Shown: positions 55,674-64,000, numbered from the stretch's first letter. The stretch is DNA of 64,000 nucleotides from Planococcus salinarum (GCF_007004625.1 NZ_VIFV01000003.1:1-64000); one strand, 5' to 3'. Notes: generated by a model from the sequence alone, not told the origin. Program-made: numbers and translations.

Positions 55674-56180
55674 CTATTCTACCCGAATGCCTGTTACATT
55701 GGTTATCGGATTTTCAAGATTGCTTCCGTCAGCCAGAAGCACGTGCACAGGGCCATCTTCACGGAGCGGTTTGCCTTCATGGCTGAACTTAAGCACCAAT
55801 TCCTTGGATGCCTCGAGTGGGAAACCGTGCTCTCCGTCTGCTGTTTCAAAAATGACGGTTTGTGCAGTTTCAAACGGTTCTGCGTTTTCGATGAAAGGTT
55901 TGAACAGAATACCGAAGGTGCCGGTAAGCATCTCCTGCTTTTCCTGTTTCTTGTATTTCTTTTCGGAATTCAAAGTCGGAGGCACTGTTGCGCCTTCCAT
56001 AATTTCGCGCGACCAATGTTCACCCATGCCGCGTTTATATTCTTCCAGTTCGTCCCGGTCAATGTGTTTATCAGTGAAATATTTCGCAAGATCCAGTTTT
56101 CGGTCATCGAAAATCCAGACTGTCGGATCCAGAGTGATTTTAAATTTGACGTTGCCTTTGAATTGAATGATGTATTCCAT
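55674..56180 (-). CDS. conserved two-domain soluble protein, function unknown
   Basis: 168 residues, no signal peptide. N-terminal part starts MEYIIQFKGNVKFKITLDP and looks beta-rich; a charged helical centre contains EKKYKKQEKQEM; the C-terminal part (FPLEASKELVLKFSHEGK) looks beta-rich again. I have a vague memory of such proteins being labelled peptidyl-prolyl isomerase but see no isomerase motif. First gene of the ylaI operon; divergent from ylaN. AGGGTTTTAC lies ahead of the ATG, a modest ribosome site. Confidence 0.7.
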   Translation of the reverse strand: MEYIIQFKGNVKFKITLDPTVWIFDDRKLDLAKYFTDKHIDRDELEEYKRGMGEHWSREIMEGATVPPTLNSEKKYKKQEKQEMLTGTFGILFKPFIENAEPFETAQTVIFETADGEHGFPLEASKELVLKFSHEGKPLREDGPVHVLLADGSNLENPITNVTGIRVE

Positions 56181-56348
56181 TAGTAAAACCCTCCATCTTG
56201 ATTATCGCTCTTCTTTCAGTATACCTGTCTTTGTCAAGTTCCTAAAGTGTTTGCTTCCGCGGAAAGAGGAGGCTTGCAATTTCATTCTTTAAAAGATACA
56301 CTTTAAACAGGTTGAAGAGTAGAAATATCAGTAAATGGGGGCGTCCTC

Positions 56349-56630
56349 ATGGAACATACAGAAGAACAAACGTATCAGCATAAAGCCTTGGATCTCCTTA
56401 AAGCTGATGCACATAAAATAGAACAATTGATAAAGGTGCAAATGGACAATCTGACTTTGCCATCCTGCCCATTATATGAAGAGGTCCTCGATACACAAAT
56501 GTTCGGACTGTCACGTGAAATCGATTTTGCTGTCAAACTCGGGCTTATCGAAAAGCAGGACGGTAAAAACTTAATGGATACGCTGGAGAAGAAATTATCG
56601 ATGCTCCATGAAGCGTACACGAATAAATAA
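56349..56630 (+). CDS. ylaN: YlaN family protein (DUF1507)
   Basis: 93-residue all-helical protein. YlaN is essential under some conditions in Bacillales and has been linked to iron control through Fur. GGGGGCG stands before the ATG. Position between ylaI and ftsW is conserved. Confidence 0.9.
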   Translation: MEHTEEQTYQHKALDLLKADAHKIEQLIKVQMDNLTLPSCPLYEEVLDTQMFGLSREIDFAVKLGLIEKQDGKNLMDTLEKKLSMLHEAYTNK

Positions 56631-56635
56631 GGCAA

Positions 56636-56662
56636 ACTCAAACGAACCTGTTTGAGTTTTTT
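56636..56662 (+). terminator. terminator after ylaN
   Basis: AACTCAAAC pairs with GTTTGAGTT around GAACCT, followed by T-run. Confidence 0.8.
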
Positions 56663-56694
56663 TACTAATACATATTAAAAGAGGTATACAAACA

Positions 56695-57861
56695 ATGAAA
56701 CAGTACTTAAAAAGATATGCCGCAAATTTTGACTACCCCTTATTATTTACGTATATCGCTTTAGCTTTATTTGGCCTCGTCATGATTTACAGTTCGAGCA
56801 TAGCCTGGTCGGTCAATTATTATGGGTATGAGCACGACCACTTCTTTTCAAAGCAGAGATTGAACTTGCTGCTGGCTCTGCCGGTTTTTGTTGCTGCGGC
56901 CATTTTTCCCTACAAGCACTTTAAAAGAAAAATAATGCTGAAGCTTATTCTGGCAGTTATTTTTACCGGTCTGATTTTGGTGCATATCATCGGCTACGCA
57001 GCAGGCGGAGCTCAAAGCTGGATTAACCTGGGGTTCGCCAGCATCCAGCCTTCAGAAGTTGCCAAAGTGGGGATCATTTTGTACTTGGCTGGTGCCTTCA
57101 CCAATAAATACAACAACGGTACAATAAATAAATTGAATGAATCGGTCATTTTTCCCGTTGCAATCTTAACATTAGTGCTGGGCCTGGTATTTTTGGAACC
57201 GGATCTTGGATCAATGGCAATCATTGGCGCGGTTGGATTAAGTGTGATTGCCGCAAGCGGCATCCGATTCAAGTCATACATGAAGCTTGCTGGAATTATT
57301 ATTGCTGCCACAGGCCTGGCTGTTTCCGTTGTATTTTTGTTTGCGCAGGAATCAATCTTTACCGAAAAACGACTGGGCCGGTTGGATGCATTCTTTAATC
57401 CTTTTACTGACGAACTCGGTTTCGGCATGCAGATAGTCAATGGTTATCTGGCAATCGGCTCCGGCGGACTCAGCGGATTGGGGCTTGGCCAGTCGGTGCA
57501 GAAACTGGGCTACCTGCCGGAACCGCACACCGATTTCATCATGTCAGTAATTGCGGAAGAGCTTGGTGTTTTTGGCGTATTGTTCGTAATAGGCGGTTTG
57601 GCATTCATTGTTCTTCGCGGCCTGAACATCGCGATGACTACGACAGACCCGCTGGCACGTATGCTGTCTGCCGGCATAGCGAGTATGATTGGGATCCAAT
57701 CTTTTGTTAACCTGGGAGGGTTGACAGGGCTAATCCCGCTGACCGGTGTCACTTTGCCGTTTATAAGTTATGGCGGAACTTCCGTAATTTTGTTATCGTT
57801 AGCTATGGGAGTATTAATGAATGTCTCCATGTTCCACAAATATGAAAAAACAAAAAAATAA
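56695..57861 (+). CDS. ftsW: cell-division SEDS glycosyltransferase FtsW
   Basis: Peptidoglycan polymerase/lipid II-handling protein of the divisome; 388 residues, about ten hydrophobic segments. SEDS-typical segments GGAQSWINLGFASIQPSEVAK split over 103-123, LEPDLGS near 166-172, and PEPHTDFIMSVIAEELG near 276-292, ending with the family LPFISYGGTS. AAGAGG precedes the ATG. The ylaN-ftsW-pycA order supports FtsW rather than RodA. Confidence 0.92.
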   Translation: MKQYLKRYAANFDYPLLFTYIALALFGLVMIYSSSIAWSVNYYGYEHDHFFSKQRLNLLLALPVFVAAAIFPYKHFKRKIMLKLILAVIFTGLILVHIIGYAAGGAQSWINLGFASIQPSEVAKVGIILYLAGAFTNKYNNGTINKLNESVIFPVAILTLVLGLVFLEPDLGSMAIIGAVGLSVIAASGIRFKSYMKLAGIIIAATGLAVSVVFLFAQESIFTEKRLGRLDAFFNPFTDELGFGMQIVNGYLAIGSGGLSGLGLGQSVQKLGYLPEPHTDFIMSVIAEELGVFGVLFVIGGLAFIVLRGLNIAMTTTDPLARMLSAGIASMIGIQSFVNLGGLTGLIPLTGVTLPFISYGGTSVILLSLAMGVLMNVSMFHKYEKTKK

Positions 57862-57876
57862 AGGGTGTGCTGCATT

Positions 57877-60800
57877 GTGAAAAAAGTTAGCAAAATTTTA
57901 GTGGCAAACCGCGGAGAAATCGCTATCAGGGTTTTTCGCGCCTGTACAGAACTGAAAATTCCGACAGTTGCAATCTATTCACAAGAAGACAGTGGTTCTT
58001 ATCATCGCTATAAAGCGGATGAATCATATTTAGTAGGAAAAGGGAAAAAGCCGATTGATGCTTACCTTGATATTGAAGATATCATTCGGATTGCAAAAGA
58101 TACAGAAGCGGACGCCATTCATCCGGGTTACGGATTTTTATCGGAGAATGTCCATTTCGCACGCCGGTGTGAGGAAGAAGGAATTGTGTTTATCGGACCG
58201 ACTTCGGCACATCTGGATATGTTCGGCGATAAAGTGAAAGCGCGTTCACAGGCGGTTGCTGCCGGAATCCCGGTTATTCCAGGTACCGACGGCCCCGTTG
58301 CATCACTGGAAGAAGTGGAAGAATTCAGCAGAACAGCCGGTTTTCCTCTGATGATCAAGGCGTCTTTGGGTGGCGGAGGACGCGGCATGCGCATCGTCCG
58401 CAATCAGGGAGAGCTTGCCTCAGCTTATGAAAGGGCAAAATCCGAAGCCAAGGCTGCTTTTGGCTCAGACGAAATGTACGTCGAAAAATTCGTGGAAAAG
58501 CCGAAACATATAGAAGTCCAGATTCTTGGGGACACTGCAGGAAACATCGTCCATTTATATGAACGCGACTGTTCAATTCAGCGCCGTCATCAAAAAGTGG
58601 TGGAAATTGCCCCGTCAAATTCAATCAGCAATGAATTGCGCAACGAAATTTGTGATGCGGCAGTTAAACTCATGAAGAATATAGATTACATAAATGCCGG
58701 AACCGTGGAATTTCTTGTCTCAAACGACGAATTCTTCTTTATAGAAGTAAATCCACGTATTCAAGTTGAGCACACGATTACGGAAATGATTACAGGAATC
58801 GACATTGTGCACTCACAGATTCATATCGCGCGCGGCAATGAGCTTCACGGAGATGTTATCGGCATACCTTCGCAGGATAAGATTCCGTTATTCGGTTATG
58901 CAATCCAGTCCCGTGTAACGACTGAAGATCCGGTCAATGATTTCATGCCGGATGCCGGCAGGCTGATGGTTTACCGCTCGGGTGGAGGTTTTGGTGTTCG
59001 ACTTGATACGGGCAATGCATACCAGGGCGCAGTCATTTCGCCATATTACGATTCTTTGTTGGTAAAACTATCAACCTGGGCTTTGACTTTTAAAGAAGCT
59101 GCAGGCAAGATGGACCGGAATTTGCAGGAATTCCGAATCAGAGGAATAAAGACTAACATTCCTTTTTTGGAAAATGTTGTAAAACACCCAAGTTTCATTA
59201 AAGGGGAATTTGACACAAGCTTCATCGATTCAACACCGGAACTTTTCCTCTTCCCGGTGCGCCAGGATCGTGGAACAAAGCTTTTGAGTTATATCGGTAA
59301 TGTGACGGTAAACGGATTCCCTGGAATTGAAAAAAGCAAGAAACCGATTCATGCGGCACCTAGAAAACCTGAAATCGACTTGACTGCCACGTTGCCTCCG
59401 GGCACAAAACAAATCTTCGATGAAAGAGGCGCAGATGGTCTTGCAGCATGGATCCATGAGCAGGAAGATGTCTTGTTGACGGATACGACATTCCGTGATG
59501 CACACCAATCCTTATTGGCAACACGGCTCCGTTCGTTTGATATGTTTGCTGTCGCGAAAGAAACTGCCCATTTGCAGAACGATCTTTTCTCAATGGAGAT
59601 GTGGGGAGGCGCGACCTTTGATGTCTCTTACCGTTTCCTGAAAGAAGATCCTTGGCAGCGTTTGATAAAATTACGGGAGCGGATGCCGAACATCCTGTTC
59701 CAGATGCTTTTCCGGGGAGCAAACGCAGTTGGTTACAAAAACTACCCCGATAATGTCATCCGTGATTTTGTAAGGAAATCAGGAGAAGCGGGAATCGATG
59801 TTTTCCGCATCTTTGACAGTCTCAACTGGATCAAAGGGATGGAAGTCGCAATCGATGAAGTAAGGCAAAGCGGGAAAATTGCGGAAGCGGCAATCTGCTA
59901 CACCGGTGACATTCTTGATCCGAGCCGGGATAAATACACGGTTCAATATTATAAAGACATGGCGAAGGAATTGGAGGCGTCAGGCGCCCATATTCTTGCC
60001 ATCAAAGATATGGCCGGCCTGTTGAAACCGGAAGCGGCTTACCGTCTGGTTTCGGAACTGAAGGATACGGTATCGTTGCCGATTCACCTTCATACACATG
60101 ATACGAGTGGCAACGGGATTTATATGTACTCCAAAGCCATTCAGGCCGGGGTTGATATAGTTGATACGGCCCTGGGGACGATGGCGGGACTTACCTCGCA
60201 GCCAAGTTCAAACTCCCTCTATTATGCGATGAACGGCAGCGGGCGCGAAGTCCGGATGGATATTCAGGCTTCTGAAAAGCTGTCCCATTATTGGGAAGAT
60301 GTCCGCAAGTACTACGGCGATTTTGAAAGCGGCATGAACAGCCCGCATTCCGAAATCTATGTGCACGAAATGCCTGGCGGCCAATACAGCAATTTGCAGC
60401 AGCAGGCCAAAGCGGTCGGACTGGGAATGCGCTGGGAAGAAGTAAAAGAAATGTATTCACGTGTCAATATGCTTTTCGGCGATGTTGTAAAAGTGACGCC
60501 TTCATCAAAAGTGGTGGGGGATATGGCTCTGTTCATGGTGCAGAATGATCTGGACGAAAAAACGGTCATCACGCGCGGGGAAACGATAGACTTCCCGGAA
60601 TCTGTCATAGAATTCTTTGAAGGCTATATCGGTCAGCCTCATGGCGGTTTCCCGAAAGAACTGCAGAAAGTGGTATTAAAAGAGCGCAAACCGATTACGG
60701 TGCGTCCCGGTGAATTGCTGGAACCGGTCGACTTTGAAGAAATCAGCAAAGTGCTATACGGAAAACTCGACCGGCCGGTAACAAGCCACGAAGTTCTCGC

Positions 60801-61317
60801 TTATGCGCTGTATCCAAAGGTGTTTGATGAGTATACGCTGACGAATAAAACATTCGGCGATGTTTCGGTTCTGGATACCTTGACTTTCCTTTACGGATTA
60901 AGACTGGGTGAAGAAATTGAAGTGGAAATCCAAAAAGGGAAAACATTAATCATCAAATTGGTTTCCATTGGAGAACCGCAAAAAGACGGAACACGCTCCA
61001 TTTACTTTGAATTGAACGGCCAACCCCGCGAAGTCAGTATACTGGATAAGACAGTTGAAACCGACAGCGCGGTAAAACCCAAGGCAGACCCTACACAGGA
61101 AAGCCACATTGCGGCCACGATGCCGGGAACGGTTTTGAAAGTCGTTGCTGAAAAAGGGGCGAAAGTGAAACGTGGAGACCACCTTCTGGTCACCGAAGCC
61201 ATGAAGATGGAAACAACGGTACAGGCTCCTTTTGATGGTACGATCACGGAGATCCATGTCAATGCAGCAGATGGCATTTCAACGGGAGACTTGTTGATTG
61301 AAATGGAAAAAATTTAA
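57877..61317 (+). CDS. pycA: pyruvate carboxylase
   Basis: Biotin enzyme that carboxylates pyruvate to oxaloacetate, refilling the TCA cycle; 1146 residues (1148 in B. subtilis). Biotin carboxylase domain (about 1-450, ATP grasp GGGGRGMR near 166-173), carboxyltransferase domain (about 530-800, TTFRDAHQSLLATR), tetramerisation region, and biotinyl domain with Lys1110 in EAMKMETT. Starts at GTG 57877 with AAGGGTG upstream. In B. subtilis unliganded DarB activates this enzyme; darB is in this window. Confidence 0.96.
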   Translation: MKKVSKILVANRGEIAIRVFRACTELKIPTVAIYSQEDSGSYHRYKADESYLVGKGKKPIDAYLDIEDIIRIAKDTEADAIHPGYGFLSENVHFARRCEEEGIVFIGPTSAHLDMFGDKVKARSQAVAAGIPVIPGTDGPVASLEEVEEFSRTAGFPLMIKASLGGGGRGMRIVRNQGELASAYERAKSEAKAAFGSDEMYVEKFVEKPKHIEVQILGDTAGNIVHLYERDCSIQRRHQKVVEIAPSNSISNELRNEICDAAVKLMKNIDYINAGTVEFLVSNDEFFFIEVNPRIQVEHTITEMITGIDIVHSQIHIARGNELHGDVIGIPSQDKIPLFGYAIQSRVTTEDPVNDFMPDAGRLMVYRSGGGFGVRLDTGNAYQGAVISPYYDSLLVKLSTWALTFKEAAGKMDRNLQEFRIRGIKTNIPFLENVVKHPSFIKGEFDTSFIDSTPELFLFPVRQDRGTKLLSYIGNVTVNGFPGIEKSKKPIHAAPRKPEIDLTATLPPGTKQIFDERGADGLAAWIHEQEDVLLTDTTFRDAHQSLLATRLRSFDMFAVAKETAHLQNDLFSMEMWGGATFDVSYRFLKEDPWQRLIKLRERMPNILFQMLFRGANAVGYKNYPDNVIRDFVRKSGEAGIDVFRIFDSLNWIKGMEVAIDEVRQSGKIAEAAICYTGDILDPSRDKYTVQYYKDMAKELEASGAHILAIKDMAGLLKPEAAYRLVSELKDTVSLPIHLHTHDTSGNGIYMYSKAIQAGVDIVDTALGTMAGLTSQPSSNSLYYAMNGSGREVRMDIQASEKLSHYWEDVRKYYGDFESGMNSPHSEIYVHEMPGGQYSNLQQQAKAVGLGMRWEEVKEMYSRVNMLFGDVVKVTPSSKVVGDMALFMVQNDLDEKTVITRGETIDFPESVIEFFEGYIGQPHGGFPKELQKVVLKERKPITVRPGELLEPVDFEEISKVLYGKLDRPVTSHEVLAYALYPKVFDEYTLTNKTFGDVSVLDTLTFLYGLRLGEEIEVEIQKGKTLIIKLVSIGEPQKDGTRSIYFELNGQPREVSILDKTVETDSAVKPKADPTQESHIAATMPGTVLKVVAEKGAKVKRGDHLLVTEAMKMETTVQAPFDGTITEIHVNAADGISTGDLLIEMEKI

Positions 61318-61358
61318 AAAAAGACAGCGGCGCATTTTAAGCGCCGCTGTCTTTTTTA
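61318..61358. terminator. bidirectional terminator after pycA, originally shared with ctaA
   Basis: AAAAGACAGCGGCGC pairs with GCGCCGCTGTCTTTT around ATTTTAA. It now ends six bases before the insertion element; without the insertion the ctaA stop codon would adjoin it. Confidence 0.92.
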
Positions 61359-61363
61359 TTTTT
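61356..61363. repeat. left 8-bp target-site duplication
   Basis: TTATTTTT, identical to 63053-63060, directly outside the left terminal repeat. Confidence 0.9.
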
Positions 61364-61507
61364 GGCTATGTTAAAGTTTGGTGTTGTTTTTCACTATGAT
61401 AAAAGGACCTCACATATTTATGAAAAAGTCCTTTTCATTGTCTTTATGGTTTTACTGTTTAATCAAACGTGAATAAGGTTGATTTTAATTTCAATTGAAT
61501 GATAAGT

Positions 61508-61846
61508 TCACTCTCCTGAAGTGCTTAGACTCAAATAATTTGTTAATGATATTACATCTACTTCTATTCCATCTTTTTCATAAACAGTTAAAGCACCTTC
61601 TTGTTCTTTTTTCTCCCAACCCCAAAGGAAAATGATTGCCTTATACCTTAAAGGAAGTCCATTTTCCTCTGAAGCAGGACCCCAATCGTAAGACTCTAAA
61701 GTGCTTTTAGTATCTAAAAGTTCAGCTGTTTTTGGAACAGGAAATTCCTCGAATTGTTCAGATTCTTCATATGAAAAAAGAAAGATTAGAGGAAGGGTTA
61801 TTACTATTACACTAATTAATACTTTACCTATTATTTTTTTAATAAT
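61508..61846 (-). CDS. passenger ORF of the IS, apparent ATT start, or start-lost gene
   Basis: Open frame of 112 codons with no ATG, GTG or TTG near its beginning. GGAGGGG (61862-61856) lies nine bases before an ATT codon at 61846-61844; an in-frame TGA stands three codons before that ATT. The product would be IIKKIIGKVLISVIVITLPL..., an N-terminal signal-anchor helix (about 5-24), then an outside domain with SYDWGPASEENG and IIFLWGWEKKEQ. I do not recognise the family. Either a true ATT start, rare but known for infC, or a G-to-T loss of an ATG. Composition (AT-rich) differs from chromosomal neighbours. Confidence 0.5.
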   Translation of the reverse strand: MIKKIIGKVLISVIVITLPLIFLFSYEESEQFEEFPVPKTAELLDTKSTLESYDWGPASEENGLPLRYKAIIFLWGWEKKEQEGALTVYEKDGIEVDVISLTNYLSLSTSGE

Positions 61847-61922
61847 CTTTGCTCACCCCTCCATATGTTTAATGAAACAAGAACCGTTTTCTTGATACTT
61901 CACCATAAAAATAGAAATATGA

Positions 61923-62972
61923 TTATTTAGTAAACTTAGATAACCTAAGCTTATCATATGTTTCGACAATTGGAATTAAATTCCCTTTAATTATCATATC
62001 GTTGACCGTCACTTCGTTCAGTTGGTGCTGGATGCTCTCAAGCACCTGGAACCACGTAAGGTAATTATCAAGATACTTGGTTGCTACACCGTTGAAACGC
62101 TGTATCCAGCCTTTCAGTCTGCTGTGATAACTGTTGACGTTTTGGATATGATAAAGACCCTTTGTGCGGACTTTGCCATCTGATTTGAACTGATAAATGG
62201 TCATTCCTTTGTCAGTAGCGTAGGTTCTGAACGCTCGCCAGGAGTCTGTACATAATACATTTTGAGATGACAGTTTTTGACCAATGACTTTATCCAATTG
62301 CTCTTTCTTTATTCTGCCTACACCAAGAGTTGTCGAAACTGTATTTTTGTCACGGTCTCTTGCTACTAAGACACAGACCTGTTCCTTGCTGATGCCACGC
62401 TTTTTGGCTTTTCCACCACGTTTACGGGATTTTCTACCAGCAATTTTCTTCTGCCCTTTTTCAGAGTACAGAAAATAGGTCTCGTCCATTTCAACTATAC
62501 CTTGAAAATTTTCTACTTCAATTTGTTTCAAAGCTGATAATAGTTTGTGTCTCCAGTAAAACAGCGTAACGTGGGTTACCCCTTTGACCATCTCAGCTGA
62601 CTTACGGAGGGAGTAACCATCAATCATACATTCAATGAATTTTATCCATTTATTCAGACGGCGGGTTCTATAAAGTGCAGTGTGGGTTAAATCGGTGAAA
62701 GTGGCAGTACAGGCTTTACAGCGATAACGTTGTTTTTTTACTTCGTCACCATCTACAAGGGTAGTGTATTTGCCAAATCTGACAACGTGTTTGGATTGGC
62801 AGTGAGGGCAGGTGTATCCCTGTTTATTTTTACGTTCTGAAATCTCTTGTAAAGCATTTCCTGTTGAAGACGAAGCAGTAAGAGCATCTATAAGAAATGC
62901 TCGCAGTCTTTGTTTTTCTGCGGGATTTAATTTCTCTATCTCTTTAAGAATATCTGACGCTCTCACTGTCAT
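61923..62972 (-). CDS. IS1595-family transposase
   Basis: 349 residues. N-terminal zinc ribbon with Cys55, Cys58, Cys85 and Cys88, then an ISXO2-like DDE-type domain: Asp163 in VEMDETYF, Asp243 in LCTDSWRAF, and Asn280 with Lys287 in NVNSYHSRLKGW, consistent with the DDNK form of the family. Intact. ATG 62972 has AAAGGA at good spacing; ATG 62978 would overlap that site. Confidence 0.93.
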   Translation of the reverse strand: MTVRASDILKEIEKLNPAEKQRLRAFLIDALTASSSTGNALQEISERKNKQGYTCPHCQSKHVVRFGKYTTLVDGDEVKKQRYRCKACTATFTDLTHTALYRTRRLNKWIKFIECMIDGYSLRKSAEMVKGVTHVTLFYWRHKLLSALKQIEVENFQGIVEMDETYFLYSEKGQKKIAGRKSRKRGGKAKKRGISKEQVCVLVARDRDKNTVSTTLGVGRIKKEQLDKVIGQKLSSQNVLCTDSWRAFRTYATDKGMTIYQFKSDGKVRTKGLYHIQNVNSYHSRLKGWIQRFNGVATKYLDNYLTWFQVLESIQHQLNEVTVNDMIIKGNLIPIVETYDKLRLSKFTK

Positions 62973-62996
62973 CGCCATCCTTTAGTTGATACTTTT

Positions 62997-63025
62997 ATTA
63001 TAGAACAAACGTTCGTTAAATTCAA
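62997..63025 (-). promoter_or_regulatory. transposase promoter with internal palindrome
   Basis: On the minus strand TTGAAT (63025-63020) and TATAAT (63002-62997) with 17-base spacing. The spacer carries AACGAACGTTTGTT, a near-perfect palindrome that could be an operator. Confidence 0.65.
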
Positions 63026-63052
63026 ATATCAACATTAACCTTTAACATAGCC

Positions 63053-63060
63053 TTATTTTT
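63053..63060. repeat. right 8-bp target-site duplication
   Basis: TTATTTTT, identical to 61356-61363; its first three bases are the reverse complement of the ctaA TAA stop. Confidence 0.9.
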
Positions 63061-63964
63061 TGCTGTAACTTCGTGAAACCAGTAGGACCATGTAGCACAA
63101 AAGCCCGAACAGGAGAGTGATGAAAAGCGAGTGCAATAAGGCAACCGCCAAATTCAATTTTGTCAGAACTGCAAGCATGCCGGTAGTAGCCTGCATCATC
63201 ACAATGGTGAAGGCAATGATCCAGCCCCAGTAAATTGCACGTTGATTTTTGTAATGCTTGATGGCGTGCCACATGATGATGCCGATCCAGATGACGATGA
63301 GCCCAGCTGCTCCGCGATGCCCCATCTGTACCCATTCATACATATTGGATGGAAGGGCAAAGGAATCATTGCGGCACAGCGGCCAGTCTGAACAAATCAG
63401 GCTGGAATTCGTATGGCGGACGAGCGCGCCGGTGTAAATGACCAGATAGGAATACAAAGCCACACCGATTGTATGGAACTTTAATTTTCTGCCGATCTTC
63501 AATTTTTCCGTTTCGAATTTCCGGTCCACTTCAAATATGAGAAGAGCCAGGAGGAGCACTGATGCAAATGATATGAGGGAGATGCCAAAATGCAGAGCGA
63601 GAATGAAATCACCCTGGCCCCATAACACTTGAGCAGCACCGATGAGAGCCTGTAAAACCAAAAAGAACACGGAAGTGACCGCGAGAAACTTGGTTTCTCG
63701 CACATGCCCGAATTTTCTCCAGGCCCAAATGGCGAGAATCAAAATCAAAATACTGACGGCTCCGGTAACAAGCCGGTGGGAAAACTCAATCAGCACTTCG
63801 GCGGTAATGACATCAGGGATCAATTGGCCGTTGCATCCCGGCCAGTGCCGGCCGCAACCCATCCCACTGTCAGTTTTGGTGACGAGGGCACCGCCCAGAA
63901 GTATGAAGAGCATACCGATTGTCGCCGCAACTGCAAATAACTTTATATATTTATTCTGCTGCAA
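63053..63964 (-). CDS. ctaA: heme A synthase
   Basis: Oxidises the C8 methyl of heme O to make heme A for cytochrome aa3 oxidase; 303 residues, eight membrane segments. Haem-ligand histidines are in EFSHRL, LHFGIS, MGHRGAAG and LLHSLF; the two Cys pairs are in GCGRHWPGC and CSDWPLC. TTG 63964 after AGTAGGTGG gives an N terminus like B. subtilis CtaA; GTG 63973 is the alternative. The gene is complete, but an IS has inserted exactly at its stop codon. Confidence 0.93.
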   Translation of the reverse strand: MQQNKYIKLFAVAATIGMLFILLGGALVTKTDSGMGCGRHWPGCNGQLIPDVITAEVLIEFSHRLVTGAVSILILILAIWAWRKFGHVRETKFLAVTSVFFLVLQALIGAAQVLWGQGDFILALHFGISLISFASVLLLALLIFEVDRKFETEKLKIGRKLKFHTIGVALYSYLVIYTGALVRHTNSSLICSDWPLCRNDSFALPSNMYEWVQMGHRGAAGLIVIWIGIIMWHAIKHYKNQRAIYWGWIIAFTIVMMQATTGMLAVLTKLNLAVALLHSLFITLLFGLLCYMVLLVSRSYSKK

Positions 63965-64000
63965 GAAAGCCACCTACTTTTTCTATATGAAAATACAATT

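Larger units (their letters stand above)
61364..63052 (-). mobile_element. IS1595-type insertion sequence with passenger gene
   Basis: 1689 bp. Left end GGCTATGTTAAAG (61364-61376) and the reverse complement of the right end (63052-63040) are identical over 13 bases; over the first 23 bases 20 match, with TGTTG shared at 19-23. Flanked by an exact 8-bp duplication TTATTTTT, the length made by the IS1595 family. Contents on the minus strand: promoter, transposase, then a 112-codon passenger ORF. The element is lower in GC than its flanks on the passenger side. Confidence 0.93.

Noticed and set aside
61701-61895. 64-codon plus-strand ORF inside the IS
   Set aside because: It lies antisense to the longer passenger frame, has no ribosome site and crosses the passenger start region.
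61893-63033. TTGATACTT and TTGATATTT as the ends of the insertion element
   Set aside because: The match is only nine bases with no duplication beside it; the outer GGCTATGTTAAAG ends have longer identity and an exact 8-bp duplication.

Overview
The window is a 64 kb chromosomal stretch of a low-to-moderate GC Gram-positive bacterium of the order Bacillales. Gene order follows the Bacillus subtilis sigI-ktrD / ykwC-ykyB-fadH-ykuL-ccpC-dapH-dapL / ktrC-rnjA-rpoY-ykrA-def-ykyA-pdhABCD-speA-yktAB-ykzI-yktC-ylaF-typA-ylaH-ylaI-ylaN-ftsW-pycA-ctaA backbone almost gene for gene. Protein divergence, intergenic repeat types and the loss of several B. subtilis neighbours suggest a member of the Planococcaceae (Planococcus-like); that family assignment is inference.

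Layout. 0.1-4.2 kb: sigI-rsgI (envelope/heat stress sigma factor and membrane anti-sigma), K+ channel subunit ktrD, a MarR regulator. 4.3-9.4 kb: a lipoprotein, a CPBP-type membrane protein with an incomplete active site, a small protein, and a MoxR-DUF58-DUF4129 operon. 9.5-10.0 kb: a cluster of intergenic repeats. 10.0-17.3 kb: ykwC, ykyB, fadH, darB, a 14-TM drug exporter overlapping ccpC, and the acetylated diaminopimelate pathway genes dapH-dapL. 17.6-29.3 kb: an eight-gene, tightly overlapping operon that joins an ABC-2 transporter to a second MoxR/DUF58 module and two von Willebrand A (VWA) membrane proteins; its function is not known to me and it is the best candidate here for an undescribed system. 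29.3-35.2 kb: an MFS exporter and potABCD with its XRE-cupin regulator and a palindromic operator over the -10 element. 35.4-41.1 kb: a zinc-ribbon-like small protein, ktrC, another repeat, rnjA-rpoY, a 23-codon gene, ykrA, def and ykyA. 41.3-46.3 kb: pdhABCD. 46.5-57.9 kb: polysaccharide deacetylase lipoprotein, speA, nitronate monooxygenase, conserved small proteins, typA, ylaN, ftsW. 57.9-64 kb: pycA and ctaA, converging on an inserted IS1595-type element.

How genes connect. Polyamine supply is covered by speA (arginine to agmatine) and potABCD import. Cell wall building uses dapH/dapL (diaminopimelate), ftsW, the deacetylase and the sigI system. Central carbon is covered by pdhABCD, pycA and the citrate-responsive ccpC. 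c-di-AMP and potassium control is represented by ktrC/ktrD and the CBS protein DarB. Two separate MoxR loci suggest parallel chaperone-like envelope assembly systems.

The sharpest sequence-level discoveries are: (1) an IS1595-type element at 61364-63052 with matching terminal inverted repeats, an exact 8-bp target duplication, a passenger ORF that has only ATT as an apparent start, and an insertion point at the ctaA stop codon; (2) a dispersed repeat with a conserved core followed by a hairpin whose arms differ in sequence but keep pairing; (3) a 23-residue basic peptide gene with its own promoter, ribosome site and hairpin upstream of rpoY-rnjA. No rRNA, tRNA, CRISPR array or prophage was seen.
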